In this document: positions 12,820 through 23,880 of the stretch, piece after piece
Layout: every line of letters begins with the position of its first letter
How positions within the stretch are numbered: the first letter of the stretch is position 1
NCBI RefSeq assembly: GCF_013426205.1
Contig: NC_089422.1
Span: forward strand, 9,513,001-9,577,000
DNA: 64,000 nucleotides
Direction of reading: 5' to 3'
Origin: Metarhizium brunneum
Taxonomy: Eukaryota; Ascomycota; Sordariomycetes; Hypocreales; Clavicipitaceae
Notes under the pieces: model-generated
What the model was told of the DNA's origin: nothing
Seen by the model: the letters and a program-made list of their open reading frames with translations, nothing else
Database searches by the model: none
Position numbers and translations under genes: made by a program

Positions 12820-14274
12820 ATGTGGGAGTCCAAGCAGGCTGCTGACAACTCGGATTCAGACCATAACCCCCCATCGCCAAATGCCCATCAGAGCACCAGT
12901 CTATATTTGGCCGGACAGGCAAAACGGCCAGATGCACGAATGAGTCCCGATCAACCGCCAAATGGCGGCTATGGTTGGATTTGCACGCTGTGCGTTGCGC
13001 TCATAAATGCACATACCTGGGGCATCAACTCGTCCTATGGCGTTTTTCTCGCGCACTACCTTTCCACCGATGCATATCAAGGGGCAACATATTTGCAATA
13101 TGCCTTCGTGGGTGGTCTGTCAATCTCCTGCGCTATGCTCGTGTCGCCACTGGCCACCTTGTCGACTCGTCATTTTGGAACCCACGCGACATTGTCTTTT
13201 GGAACCGCGCTCGAGGTCATCGGGTTGATCGGTGCGTCATTCGCCTATAACATATGGCACCTCTTCCTCAGCCAGGGGCTGGCTTTTGGCATCGGCATGG
13301 GTTTTCTCTTTGTCGGGTCCGTTGGCATCCCGCCACAGTGGTTTACTACAAAGCGATCACTCGCCAACGGCATCAGTGCCTCAGGGTCTGGTTTCGGAGG
13401 TCTGGTATACTCTCTGGCAGCTGGAGCCATGATCCGATCTATTGGAATCGCGTGGTGTTTTAGAGTGCTGGGGCTTTTGGCCTTTACTGTAAACGCCATC
13501 TGTATCGCGTTAATACGGGACCGCAACAAAATCATCGGTTCTCGGCATGCCCCGTTCGACATGAAGCTGTTCAAGAGACCGGAATATCTTCTACTTAACG
13601 GCTACGGCTTCTTCTCCATGCTCGGGTACATTGCCCTGGTCTTCTCCCTAGCCGATTACGGAAAAAAGGTTGGGTTGACCGCCTCGCAAGCATCCGTGCT
13701 CTCTGCCATTTTAAATTTGGGCCAGGGACTCGGGAGACCACCCATCGGATACTTCTCGGACACCATCGGGCGAATTAACATGGCTGGGCTAACCACCTTT
13801 CTTTGCGCTCTCTTGTGTTTCGTCGTCTGGATCTTCGCCAAAAGCTACGGCGTCTTGATCTTCTACGCACTCGTTGGGGGCACTGTGACGGGCACATTCT
13901 GGGCAACCGTTGGCCCGGTTGCTGTCGAGGTTGTAGGACTTCAAGACCTTCCTTCAGCTCTAAATCTCGAATGGTTAATCATCGTTTTGCCTTGTACGTT
14001 TAGCGAGCCGGTTGCTCTCGAGATTGTTGAGCACTCGGGAAATTACCTCGGCGCACAGCTAATGGTTGGCTTCATGTATCTTGCTGGGGCTTTATGTGTA
14101 ATGTTGCTTCGGGGATGGAAAGTTGGCGAATTGAATGAGATTGCGAGAACAAAGGACCAAAACCCTGAGAATCACCACCATATGGACATGTCCGTGGGGT
14201 CTACGAACGAATTGGCGAGGGCAGCTGGAAGGCGTACCATACTTAGACATTTCTGGGAGTGGCGAAAGGTGTAA
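12820..14274 (+). CDS. MFS transporter, monocarboxylate (MCT/SLC16) type
   Basis: Plasma-membrane carrier of about 484 aa in one exon. The open frame begins further upstream at a TTG codon, but the first ATG is at 12820 with a good ACCATG context. A hydrophilic N-terminus of about 50 residues leads to PPNGGYGW, the conserved entry to helix 1 in fungal monocarboxylate-permease-like proteins. About 12 hydrophobic segments follow, with a charged central loop (RDRNKIIGSRHAPFD) between the two halves and a soluble C-terminal tail. Fungal members often sit in gene clusters and carry organic acids or secreted metabolites; the substrate here is unknown. Next to a P450, a decarboxylase and an amidase relic, uptake of an aromatic acid or export of a product are both possible. 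Confidence 0.9.
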   Translation: MWESKQAADNSDSDHNPPSPNAHQSTSLYLAGQAKRPDARMSPDQPPNGGYGWICTLCVALINAHTWGINSSYGVFLAHYLSTDAYQGATYLQYAFVGGLSISCAMLVSPLATLSTRHFGTHATLSFGTALEVIGLIGASFAYNIWHLFLSQGLAFGIGMGFLFVGSVGIPPQWFTTKRSLANGISASGSGFGGLVYSLAAGAMIRSIGIAWCFRVLGLLAFTVNAICIALIRDRNKIIGSRHAPFDMKLFKRPEYLLLNGYGFFSMLGYIALVFSLADYGKKVGLTASQASVLSAILNLGQGLGRPPIGYFSDTIGRINMAGLTTFLCALLCFVVWIFAKSYGVLIFYALVGGTVTGTFWATVGPVAVEVVGLQDLPSALNLEWLIIVLPCTFSEPVALEIVEHSGNYLGAQLMVGFMYLAGALCVMLLRGWKVGELNEIARTKDQNPENHHHMDMSVGSTNELARAAGRRTILRHFWEWRKV

Positions 14275-14893
14275 ACTCCGCATTGGTTGACTCAATTCGA
14301 GATTATAAGCTGTGAAATGCCGGATTGTGCAGACCAACTGTTAAGAAGCTCTTGACAAGTGAATACGCGTTCCTGCTCCATGGGAATGGGTTGTCAAGAT
14401 CAATAGAGACTAGCCACATATCTACAGTAGATTCAGGAGACAACTAAACAAGGAGGATACGCGTAAATCCTCTGTCAAACTCAACTACTACGTACACTGT
14501 CGACCCATTGAGGAGACACACATAAGTCAGGTCGGGATAATTACTGTCCGCCTGCGCCACCTCGGACAAAAGCTTAGATGCCGCAATGTTTGCTTACTCG
14601 ATCTAGATCCAGAGGCTAAGATTTGCCACTCAGCGGTCGGATTGCGCGACATGATCCCTGCATGGAAGCTGTAAAAGTGGCGCAAAAAAGTTCCCTATGC
14701 AACAGTTAGTTTACGCTAAACCTTGGCATTGTCTCTTTTTAATTTAACATTGACGGGCTTTTGCTGACTCTTAGCAGACTCGGTTGCATCACGCTTATTT
14801 ATTGTAGTGGAAGATGTAAATAAAAAGTAGTCATAGTGCTCTTTACCTAGCTGTATCAATACAACAACACCATTGGATCTTCGTTTCGTCAAC
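14275..14893. other. Intergenic, no gene seen
   Basis: About 620 bp between the MFS gene and the DUF3237-like gene. No open frame with family features was found. The right end is the promoter of the secreted protein. Confidence 0.6.
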
Positions 14894-15783
14894 ATGAAAC
14901 TTTCCGCTATCATCTCGAGTCTGCTCGTTTGCGGCCTAGGAGCTTCTGCTGTCCCACCAACCACCGCATTCCCTCTGAAAACTCCATCCCGACCTCTTCT
15001 TCAATGGACTCTTCCTCCTGTCATACCGCAGATGCGGCCTGCCTTCCAAGCCAAGATTGACTGGGATTTGGACAATGTCAGCAATCTGTTTTGATATAGT
15101 TGGGGCTTTCTCCTCTAACAATACTTACAGAACCATACCATTCAGACGCCATCTGGCCTTCGTGCTAGCTGGTGGAGTCGCGAGTATGTTTTCGGCCAGT
15201 AATCGAATTTTCAAATATCTGACTTCTCTTTTAGGGGCTACTTGTATGATACGACGGGCCGGCAGTTTGGCGAAATTCTTCGTGCAAACGATGACGGCGT
15301 TGTAACGTCTGGAACAGACCCGGGGACCAAATATCTTGAGCTCCGTAAGTTGATCTGAAACTAGTGAAGAAATAACACTCCTGTTGACAATTGCTCTTGT
15401 CTAGTCATTTCATATGTTGTAAAGCTAGATGATGGTCACTGGGCGTATGTGAAGCATACCGGCGGCGCTATTGTTCGCCAGTACCAGAATGGCATTGTGT
15501 AAGTCTTACGTTCCTTGATCAGTCTGATATGAGATTTTGTTTCCTTTGGCCTTTAACAATGTGGATACAGTCGAGTAGAAACGGATTCTAAAAAGTACAC
15601 CTGGCTTAACCGAGTTGATTTCATTGCCCCTGGGACGTTTAACGGCACCGAGGTAATGACGGTCAATCACTACTTTCCCAATGTGAGTCGAGAAGAGGTT
15701 ACCCATTCGATCAAGGCTGACATGCTTGTCATTTGCAGTCTAACAGCTTGCCAAATGGGTTACCGAAGAAAGATAACCGGTAG
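14894..15783 (+). CDS. Secreted DUF3237-like protein
   Basis: Six exons join in frame: 14894-15076, 15131-15183, 15235-15344, 15405-15498, 15571-15682 and 15739-15783 (198 aa). All introns are GT-AG and 51-72 nt. The start gives a signal peptide (MKLSAIISSLLVCGLGASA). The mature part has the look of the DUF3237/UPF0311 beta-barrel family: GYLYDTTGRQFGEIL, then a DPGTKYLEL segment, DDGHWAYVKHTGG, and the typical ETDSKKYTWLNRVDFIAPG near the end. The family has no established enzymatic role but often lies beside aromatic-degradation genes (general knowledge). The third exon could start alternatively at a nearby donor (15199), but that intron would be only 36 nt. Each part alone is short, so the gene is easy to miss. 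Confidence 0.75.
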
Positions 15784-15927
15784 GTACAGCAAGGGGTATC
15801 ATGCCTGATCTGGTATTATTAGACTGGGAGAAGTAGGGCGGGAAGTTTTGTTAGCTTTCCGAATTTCTTACTAGAAAGGAGGCTTCAATTCATTGATAGA
15901 TAGATTAAATCAAGAATCAACTGCAAA

Positions 15928-16234
15928 TTAAACGCGATCCATAGATGCCAATCGTGACATTGTTGTTAACATTCTGAATGCGGATGATAGGCCGTCGATT
16001 CCAGCTAATGTACGCCGGTTTGAGACTTTATATGTCGATGTTGACTGCGTCTTGTACCAAGCTTGGTTGAGCCACGGGGTTACGGCTCGTGATCCGAACC
16101 GCTCCGCTCCGAGCTATGTCGCCATAGGGGCGGAATGCATCGGGATTACCAGCATTATCGAAACCGAGAAGCCAAGGTGCTGGGCCGTGACTTGGTTCAT
16201 TGACATTGTGGTCGACTTTCCAGGGATCTTATAG
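15928..16234 (+). other. Unassigned open stretch
   Basis: About 100 codons open on the plus strand without a plausible start. The right part overlaps the MFS pseudogene on the other strand. I recognise no family; it may be chance or a relic. Confidence 0.15.
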
Positions 16235-16790
16235 CCACTCCATCGCGAGATTTTTGTTGATAGCCTTGTTGTGCGCGTTATTGGGATTGTGGATACCCAA
16301 CCTAACCATAACTTTTGCAAAACCTCTTTCAAGTGAGGCTTCATCTTCCCCAAGAGTCCCGAAGATAACATTAAAGGCAATATGTCGGTTTGCACAAAAG
16401 ACGAGTCCCACAGCAACCAGAGGGACCTGTATCAACATTGAAGAAGAAGGCGGCCTTCCAGTCAGCTAGCTGATTGAGACGCCCGCCAACGACGCCCCCA
16501 AGCTCTGTTCCGCAGCCCATGGCAATGTTGCTGACGTCTTGGACGACACCTCGCTCCTCCACCGGCGCCGGCGATGGCCCGACCGAGTATAACGACGTAC
16601 GCGGTGCCACACCAAGAGAGGTTGTTGAATGAGGTGAAGGAGGTCGCAATGGTGACGCAAAGGGTTGCAACAATGGTCGAATCGATAGACGAGATGACAA
16701 TCCATAACTGAACCTCTCTCACAACGGTATAGAGGAACCATACCCAAAGCAGTGAGGACGACGATGATCTTGAGTTGGACCATGTCAATC
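16200..16790 (-). pseudogene. Decayed DHA2-type MFS drug transporter
   Basis: Fragments in at least three frames on the minus strand reproduce the N-terminal third of a 14-helix drug:H+ antiporter in the right order. SSIDSTIVATLCVTIATSF (helix 1) and FNNLSWCGTAYVV lie near 16790-16600, GRAIAGAGG (motif-rich helix 4/5) comes next, then NIAMGCGTELGGVVGGRL with DWKAAFFFNV, and finally VPLVAVGLVFCANR towards 16400. Frame changes between these blocks and the absence of the other two thirds show it is dead. It sits between the DUF3237-like gene and the amidase relic, so this island has lost more than one member. Confidence 0.6.
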
Positions 16791-17420
16791 CCTTGTAACC
16801 TATTCAGTCGCCAGAATGGGCTTCGGCAGGTGAACGAACCTAGATACTACTTAACACAACAGGAAGACGATTGCTTGAGAGCTCCTCAAAGTCGGACGAC
16901 TGTGCGGGGTGTGGAGGTCCGATACATGTATGGACATCCTCACTTATCACGGGCGTCTGCTCTGTTGTACCCCGTGCCTGGCGGCCTTGTGCCCTCAGTA
17001 TCGCGGCTCAGGGTTATAAACCGTCTTTGCAGAGGGTATTCAAAAGCTGGGACGAGCAAAAGTATAAATTCTCTCGTCACACCAGCCACTCTCGGCCCTT
17101 CAACGCCCGGACGAGGTCAACTGGGGTAAATAAGGTAGTCATGTATGTTCATGTGCTGTCATTACCTACCGGGACACCGTTCCATGACAATTGGAAACCC
17201 CGGTGTGACGAGGTTCAGGCGAGTTCGCACGGGCATTGGCGAGGTCAATGTAATGGCACCATCTTGTGACGTGGTCTGGGTGGCAACAGACTTGAGTCCA
17301 TGTCGGCAGACTAGGCAACTAGACTTTACATAAAGGCGGCAACCGCCACAAGAGACTATTGTCGCATTTCAAGACCGTTTTCCAGCCCGACCGACATCTG
17401 GTCCGACCTACTCAGTTCCT
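16791..17420. other. Intergenic, no gene seen
   Basis: About 630 bp of ordinary base composition. The open frames present lack start context and family resemblance. This is probably the old promoter of the amidase relic. Confidence 0.5.
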
Positions 17421-17439
17421 GCCATGGGTGCTAGGATCA

Positions 17440-19425
17440 TCCCGTCTCATCGACAAAGACGCCACCAACACGACCACAGCTGCTAGCTCAACGGCGGCTT
17501 CCAAGTCCACCACAATCTTTGAGGCTGGAGGCGCGCGATATATCGCCATAGATGCCTTCGATATACGTAAGGCTAGTTGTTTTATTCTTTGCTTGCTAGG
17601 CACCGGAACTAACTTGCGTCTATCTAGTTCGAGCCCAGCGTTGATATTCCTCTGGAGCCTTCACTGGTGACCGTTGTCTGCAACCGGAAGGACGTACCGC
17701 TAAACAAGGGCTGGCTCAGGGTCTATCTCGATGGATTGGACAAGTGTGATGTCTTTGATCGCAAACTATTCCTCGCCGGCATCATCATCACCCCCCCCGT
17801 CACGGGCAGACCATTCCACCAGATTGTCGAGATGACTTGAAAGAGTTTGGTAACCAGTGGACGAATATTAAAGTTATAAAGTAGGTGGTCCAGCGCTGGC
17901 TCCTGGTTCGTAACTGTATGCCAATAAAGTGCTGCAAAGCGTCTGCCGCTTGTATGATGATGAGCAGGGAGCAATCCTATCCACAATGAAACCAAATTTA
18001 GGACCGTAAGTATCTTCCCGGGGCTTCATGCTCTCATGTTTCTCATCTGACGCTTCCTAAAGCTCTGCTTTGACAAAGTTTCAGCAGCTGCGAGTTGCCG
18101 GTGTCTCATATGGCTGCCTTGCCATTGCTGTTCCACCTCAAGCACCGACGTCCGCAACCGACTCGCCACCACAACTCCGCGTTGCTGTCAAGGATTGTAA
18201 AGGCATGAAGACATCCATTTGCAACCGTGCCTACTACGAGATGAGCTATCCGGCGCCTTTTACAGCCCAAGTAGTTCAGGCGCTCGTAAAGGACGGGGCT
18301 CATGTCTTGGGTTTGACCAAGCTAAGCTCGATGGTGGCTCGAGAGGAACCCATGGACGCTGTCGACTGCCCAACAGCCTTCAACCCTCACGGAGACGGGT
18401 ATCAGTCTCCTGCGGGTAGTAGCAGCGGAAGTGCTGCTGCCCTGGCGGCCTACGACTGGCTTGACTGCGCTCTTGGTACTGACACCAGCGGAAGCGGCCG
18501 TCGACCAGCAATGGCGAATGGTGTTTGGCAATTCCGGCCCTTTCACGATTCCATTTCATTGAGTGGTCTTTGCAAGACGTATGCCAAATTCGACACACAC
18601 TCTGTTTTTGCTAGAAGCCTCGACATCCTGGAACGCGTCATTACAACTTGGATACCACCTCCTCCCATAGCGCTATCTAAGTCACAAAGCAGATCATATC
18701 GTCTCATCTATTCGGAGGACTACATGTCAGAGGCAAACACAGACCAGATGAAATTAATTGACGCTTTTATCAAGGACGCAGAGGATATGCTTCCAGCCAC
18801 TGTTACCCAATTCTCTATCCGAGATTCTTGGAAGCAGTCACATCCTCCCGATACTTGTGACGATATTGAAGAGTATCTGGATGATGTTACACGTAAAACA
18901 TACTATAACGAATTCTATCACTCCACGGACGACTTTAGAAAGTTGTACTCCGGCAAACACCAAGGTCGGCCGCCATACGTGATTCCTTTCGTTCAACGCA
19001 GGTGGGCTCAAGGCGCTACGATGTCCACTGGCCAACACGAGGAGGGTACACGACGGCTACTTGTGTACCAGACATGGTTGCATGAGCAGCTATTTGGAGA
19101 CAAAAACGTTGAGACGTTCATGCTACTTCCTGTCGCCAACACCAAGCCTGTCTATCGTGATGAGGTGTTGCCCTCCCCCGAGAAGCAATCCGCCTTGGAT
19201 CAACTCTTTATTCCACCAATCCTGGGCGCCTCCGATATTGTTATCCCCAATGGAGAAATACCTTACCACTCAAAGATAAGTCACCAGACCGAGTTTCCTC
19301 CCGTGTTTGCGAATCTTGTTGGCGCGCCAAAGCGGGACTTTGAACTTTTGCGGGCCGTCGAAATCGTCTTAGGCAAGTCAGGACGTGCCAACGTAGTTGC
19401 AACTGGTCCAAGAATATTTTCGTAA
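17440..19425 (+). pseudogene. Amidase-signature enzyme, 5' half broken
   Basis: Ser-Ser-Lys amidase family. The 3' block (18061-19425) is intact and holds the catalytic core: AVKD with the lysine, GYQSPAGSSSGSAAA with the cis-serine, and GTDTSGSGRRPA with the nucleophile, then a complete C-terminal half. It has no ATG of its own; its first codons continue by a GTAAGT...AAAG intron (18006-18060) from LYDDEQGAILSTMKPNLG. Upstream exons (about 17440-17565 and 17629-18005) encode the N-terminal domain typical of fungal members (ARYIAIDAFDI, then EPSLVTVVCNRKDVPLNKGWL). These contain at least two frame changes near 17440 and 17830-17890 and an in-frame TAA after ALAPGS at about 17913. The core also lacks a few residues after AVKD. 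Sequencing error cannot be excluded for single sites, but several lesions favour a pseudogene. Confidence 0.65.
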
Positions 19426-19927
19426 TAAAAAATAATTCATTGTCATATTTTTCATAAGTGTTTTGCGTTAGGTTAGCAGTAGTCGGTTGGCACGGCATTG
19501 ATCCCAGCCCCGATTAACACGCAGCTCCTCAAGGCGCTTGGCTTTAGCCAATAACCCGCTTACATGTACACATTACGGTTACACCGGCTGCTCGGCTCTT
19601 CCGGCATATACTGCTCAGCGTGTGAAGACACAAGAGGAGAAACTATGGCTTCAATATTTCTTCCTCAGTATATTATCCAGGTCATGGTTGGTACAAATAG
19701 TAGCTGTCTCTCTGTGACTAAGCGGCTTACCTATAAAACAACAAACTAAATTTAGTACCCTCGGCATCCGGTATACTAATTTCATTGGGGAGGTTTGGCA
19801 ATTCGGCCATTACTTTTTCGCCGAGGGCGAGGGTTTGCCAAAAAGAACCGGCAAAATCTGTGCATCGTAGTTCCGACTCAACTCCGCACCGACTGTATAC
19901 GCTGAAGCGCGCGCATAGAGGCATAAG

Positions 19928-19934
19928 TATAAAG
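19928..19934 (+). promoter_or_regulatory. TATA-like box of the decarboxylase gene
   Basis: TATAAAG in AAGTATAAAGTCTTG, about 95 bp before the ATG at 20027. It matches the spacing and sequence of the box before the GFA gene. Confidence 0.5.
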
Positions 19935-20026
19935 TCTTGCCCAGATTCACATTGGAAAGAAATTATAATTGAGCATTATTCAACGTTTTATTACTATTAT
20001 ACTATAGTTCCCAAGACAAAATCACG

Positions 20027-21022
20027 ATGACGCCGCCTCTGATTACTCTCGAGGAGCACTGGTACTCTAAGGCTGTGTTCGACTCCTTCGACAATGCCTT
20101 GAAGAAGGGCATCGAAAAATGGCCAGGAGCAGTAGAGAGACTACTGGACGCTGGTGATCTACGCCTAAAGGAAATGGACCTTGGCAAGGTGTCTCTGCAA
20201 ATCATCTCGCACTGCGCCGCTGAAGATCCCTCACCCGAAGTGTGCCGAGCTGGTAATGACCAGCTGGCACAAGAGATTGCAAAATCTCATGAAAGATCGA
20301 CTCGTTTTGCAGGCTTTGCTGTTCTGCCCATGCGTGACCCTGAAGCCGCCGCCAAAGAGCTTGAGCGAGCTGTCAAAAAGCTTGGTTTCGTTGGTGCGTT
20401 GGTCGATCACAAGACGGGCCATGGCAACGGATTCTGTGAAGGCAACGAGTACGATGTTCTTTGGCGCAAAGCCGAGCAGCTCGCAGTGCCCATCTATCTC
20501 CACCCCTCCTGGCCCACGGAGAAACAATTTCAGCAAGCCTATGCAGGCAACTACTCGCCGACCGCCGCAGGAACTATCGGTGGTGCCATGTTCAACTGGC
20601 ATAGCGAAGTTGGTCACCATGTCCTTCGATTGTACGCTGCAGGCGTGTTTGACAAGTTTCCCAAACTCAAGATTATTATCGGCCACTTTGGAGAAATGAT
20701 TCCCTACATGCTGGACAGGATTCTCGAGCAGGACCATCGTCTAGGTAAAACGGGCCGAACCTTCTCAGAGGTATATGATGAGAACATCTGGATCACGACC
20801 TCTGGCGTGTGGAGCCTGGATCCCATGCGTTGCATTCTAGCAAATACCAAGATTGACCATATCCTATACAGCGTGGACTACCCATTTACTATGAATGAAA
20901 GAGGCTTGGAGTGGTTCCAAGAGTTGGAAAAGAGTGGGTTGTTGTCGGAGGAGGACTTGGCCTTGATCGCGTACAAGAACTGCGAAAAGCTCCTAGGCGT
21001 CAAGGCACCCACAAAGGATTAG
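20027..21022 (+). CDS. Amidohydrolase-2 family decarboxylase (dihydroxybenzoate/resorcylate type)
   Basis: Single-exon cytosolic metalloenzyme of 331 aa, the usual length for the ACMSD-related decarboxylases. The N-terminal metal site appears as LEEHW (Glu-x-His form of the family's ExH). Further ligands are seen in YLHPSWP (His), IIGHFGE (His) and YSVDYPF (catalytic Asp). The family catalyses reversible non-oxidative decarboxylation of 2,3-dihydroxybenzoate, gamma-resorcylate, salicylate or related acids (established knowledge). The exact substrate cannot be read. The ATG has an upstream TATA-like box and is followed immediately by the conserved strand PPLITLEEH. It is the only clearly intact catabolic enzyme at the right end of the island, after two broken genes. 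Confidence 0.9.
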   Translation: MTPPLITLEEHWYSKAVFDSFDNALKKGIEKWPGAVERLLDAGDLRLKEMDLGKVSLQIISHCAAEDPSPEVCRAGNDQLAQEIAKSHERSTRFAGFAVLPMRDPEAAAKELERAVKKLGFVGALVDHKTGHGNGFCEGNEYDVLWRKAEQLAVPIYLHPSWPTEKQFQQAYAGNYSPTAAGTIGGAMFNWHSEVGHHVLRLYAAGVFDKFPKLKIIIGHFGEMIPYMLDRILEQDHRLGKTGRTFSEVYDENIWITTSGVWSLDPMRCILANTKIDHILYSVDYPFTMNERGLEWFQELEKSGLLSEEDLALIAYKNCEKLLGVKAPTKD

Positions 21023-21348
21023 GAATAGATTGAAGCAAATGTAGTGTTGATAAGAGCTGAGTAGATAGATACGGATGAAGCCGTTCCGCGAATTAGAAGC
21101 TATATTACAGAAACAACTCGTACGCACGTAGCCTGTTTGATAATAGTCACAAAACATTATCCCATGTGAGTGATAACGGAGGTAGACTGTCTCAGTCTTA
21201 AATGTTCGCTTCCTGCAAGATTGCGCGAGAATCAGTGTTCTCATTACCTAAGATAGCGTCTTATCAAGTTATCGCATAACGGGGATCTCATGCTATTCTT
21301 CGATTGACTCGTGAGGAAGTGGGTATAGCGGCAATACTTGCATTATCT

Positions 21349-22000
21349 GCCAATCAATTATTAGTAACTGACTCGGATTTCTATCTTATAGACTGACTTG
21401 TACACTATAACCCCTGTTTGATTAACCACCCGTGACCTCACAGGGGGGTATACAGCCAATTAAGAGAAAAAAGGTGGGTAAAATTAATACCTGATTTCTT
21501 GAAGAAAAAGTAAGATTACTGGTGTACTCTTACTAATCCCTGCTAAGTTACTTAACAGGCAGTCACCATCTAGCAGCTGGATTGCTGATATAGCTAGGGG
21601 ACCCTGCTCTATTAACCTTGTTTGGTCACGGGTGGTTAATCAAACAGGGGTTATAGTGTATATTTTGGATTAGATTATTTGTGGCTACTTGTAAGTTGCT
21701 AGTTCCAATCAACTGCTAGTAACTGACTCAGATTTATATCTTATAGACTGACTTGTATGTTTTGAATTAGATTATTTGTGGCTACTTGTAAGCTGCTAGC
21801 TCCAATCAAGTACTAGTAACTGACTCAGATTCCTATTTGATAAACTGACTCGTATATTATTAATTATATTATTTGTGGCTACTCGCAAGCTGCTGGTTCC
21901 AATCAATTGCTAGTAAATGACTCAAATTCCTATCTTATAGACTGACTCGTATATTTTTAATTAGAGTTTGAGGCTACTCCCAGGCTGCTAGGTCCGCCGG
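21349..22000. repeat. 97-bp degenerate tandem repeat array
   Basis: Four copies of a roughly 97-bp AT-rich unit share GACTGACTYGTATATTTTGAATTAGATTATTTG in pieces, with the marker GACTGACTYG at 21391, 21746, 21844 and 21940. Once the 258-bp MITE plus TA duplication is removed, the first spacing is also exactly 97. Copies differ mainly by transitions. No coding potential. Confidence 0.85.
21403..21658. mobile_element. MITE with 35-bp terminal inverted repeats, TA target
   Basis: Perfect terminal inverted repeats begin CACTATAACCCCTG at 21403 and end with the complement at 21658. They run inward for 35 nt, or 37 including the flanking TA on each side (21401-21402 and 21659-21660). The interior is about 190 bp and non-coding. 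The TA duplication and TIRs fit a Tc1/mariner/pogo-type non-autonomous element. The neighbouring tandem-repeat copies show the empty site with a single TA. Confidence 0.9.
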
Positions 22001-22415
22001 CCAAGATATCAGTAAAAGCAATAATATTAAATTTTAAGTTTTGTAATTTTAAAAAAACCTTGGCGTTTATGCGAAGGTTATTTTACTAGTATATTTAAAG
22101 GTCTTATAGTCCGCAATTACAAATCCTAATTCTTACAGCTATCTCGCTTTTTTAAAAATAAGAAAAAACCTGCGTTTTTAATCGTTGATTAAATTTACAT
22201 TAAATAAGACAAACCCAATATGAAGTTTCTTACTCTTACCGCTTTTACCGGACTAGCTCTTGCGGGACTAGCTAAGAAGAGAGAGGACGATAGCCCTTGG
22301 ATTTGGGGTCAAACAGAACCAGAAGAAATTAATCTCCTCAATATGGTAATACCTCGTCTTTCTGTAAAATTACTATTTACAGTAAAATACTAACTATATT
22401 TATAACTAAGACCGT

Positions 22416-22861
22416 TGTTACGACCCAGTCACAAGCTGCAGCGTAGGTCGCAGGTTGGGCCGGCTGCATGAGCCACGGGACGGCGCAGGCACAGCGGGTG
22501 ACGGATTAATGGTCGGAACGGGCCGCCAATAGGGGAGAGTTCACTGACTGTTCAGTGAACTCCAGACGAACCAGTAGCACGCATGTAACCATAGTTCACC
22601 AGGACTTCAGTGAACAACAGGTGAACGCCGTAGTATATAGGGACCCCTAAATTCGCTTCATAGATAGACTCTAGCTCCTTAGCTTTCAACACCGATCATT
22701 ACATTGAATAAGCTTCGCTTACAACTCTTTAACTCTGATCACCTGGTTACGGTCTACAACCTATTACCAACGTAACACCCAACTGCTCAGATTGACTGCC
22801 CTAGTGGCTCTGCCAACATAAACTACGACTAGTTTATCCCTTAGGAACCTTAGCCGTTACA
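22416..22861 (+). repeat. 5' LTR
   Basis: 446 bp, starts TGTTACGACCCAG and ends CCGTTACA. It contains a perfect 11-bp hairpin GAGTTCACTGA/TCAGTGAACTC with a 4-nt loop at about 22537-22562 and a TATA-like GTATATAGG at about 22633. It differs from the 3' LTR only by transitions. Confidence 0.97.
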
Positions 22862-22924
22862 CGTTGAAAGCTCTTGTTCAGACTACTACCGCGTCACTCT
22901 GAGCAATACCTGATAACTGTCAAT

Positions 22925-23880
22925 ATGGCACCACGCGAGACTACCACCGCATCTGGATCAAATGAAACCCAAGAAGGACCAACAACCATCTCTGCTCACA
23001 AGATGCTTGCTAAGATCATACGCCTTCGGGAACGGGTCCAACAGATAGAAGAAGAACGGCAGGAACAAGCCACAACTACTGCCACAATTAAAAAGGACTT
23101 GGGAGAAATCCTTAGACCCAGGGCACCAGGACCGTATAACAGATCCCCAGGTGCGCTTCAAGGATTCCTCACTCAACTCAGGGCTTACCACCAACAATTC
23201 CCGAACAAAATAGAAAAATCCTCTGTCAAGGTACTACACGCAGGAGGATATATGACGGGAGTGGCACTCACATGGTTTAAACCCATTATGAGGGACTACC
23301 TTAATAAAGAAAAAGACAACCGCGAAAAAGAAACCAACACCATTTTCAAAAGTTACGATGAGTTTAAAAAAGCCATCAAGAAAGCCTTTAGAACAGTTGA
23401 TAAAGCTAGAGCTGCTGAGTACTACATCGACGGGCTTAAGCAGAAGGGATCAGTATCCGATTATGCCGCTCGCTTCCGATAACTCGCATCTCAGCTTGAC
23501 TGGGAGGACGAACCTCTTATGTCAGCTTTCTATAAAGGACTTAAGGAAGAAGTCAAAGATGAACTCTACAGAGAGAACAGACCAGACAACTTATCGGATT
23601 ACATCGCTATGGCGGTACGAATCAATGACAGATAGTATCAGCGACGTATATAGAAGAAACAGGGTAAAGGAACCTAGAACCCTACCAAAGGAAAGAGTTA
23701 CCAAGCCAATCAACGCAGAAAGCGTGACGAACCTATTGCCTATGGTCACACTCTTAACCCTAGACGAATAGAGCTTGACGCTACCAAGAAAGACAACAAA
23801 AAGGAAAAGAAATGCTACAACTACGGAAAACCAGGACATTTCGCCAATAAATGCAAGAAACCCAGGAAAGAATAGAAGCC
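22925..23880 (+). pseudogene. Retrotransposon gag, broken
   Basis: ATG 22925 opens 186 codons of a Ty3/gypsy gag: a coiled-coil N-terminus (IRLRERVQQIEEERQEQ), then the capsid-like block with ALTWFKP and the F..F K.A D.A R A..Y...L KQ pattern. It stops at a TAA after DYAARFR, where the same frame continues with LASQLDW. More stops follow. The CCHC knuckle at 23813-23854 reads CYNYGKPGHFANKC: its second cysteine codon is TAC (23822-23824) instead of TGC, a G-to-A change that would abolish zinc binding. Confidence 0.9.

Noticed and set aside
15928..16234. Unassigned open plus-strand stretch
   Set aside because: No start, no family resemblance, and it overlaps the MFS pseudogene on the other strand.
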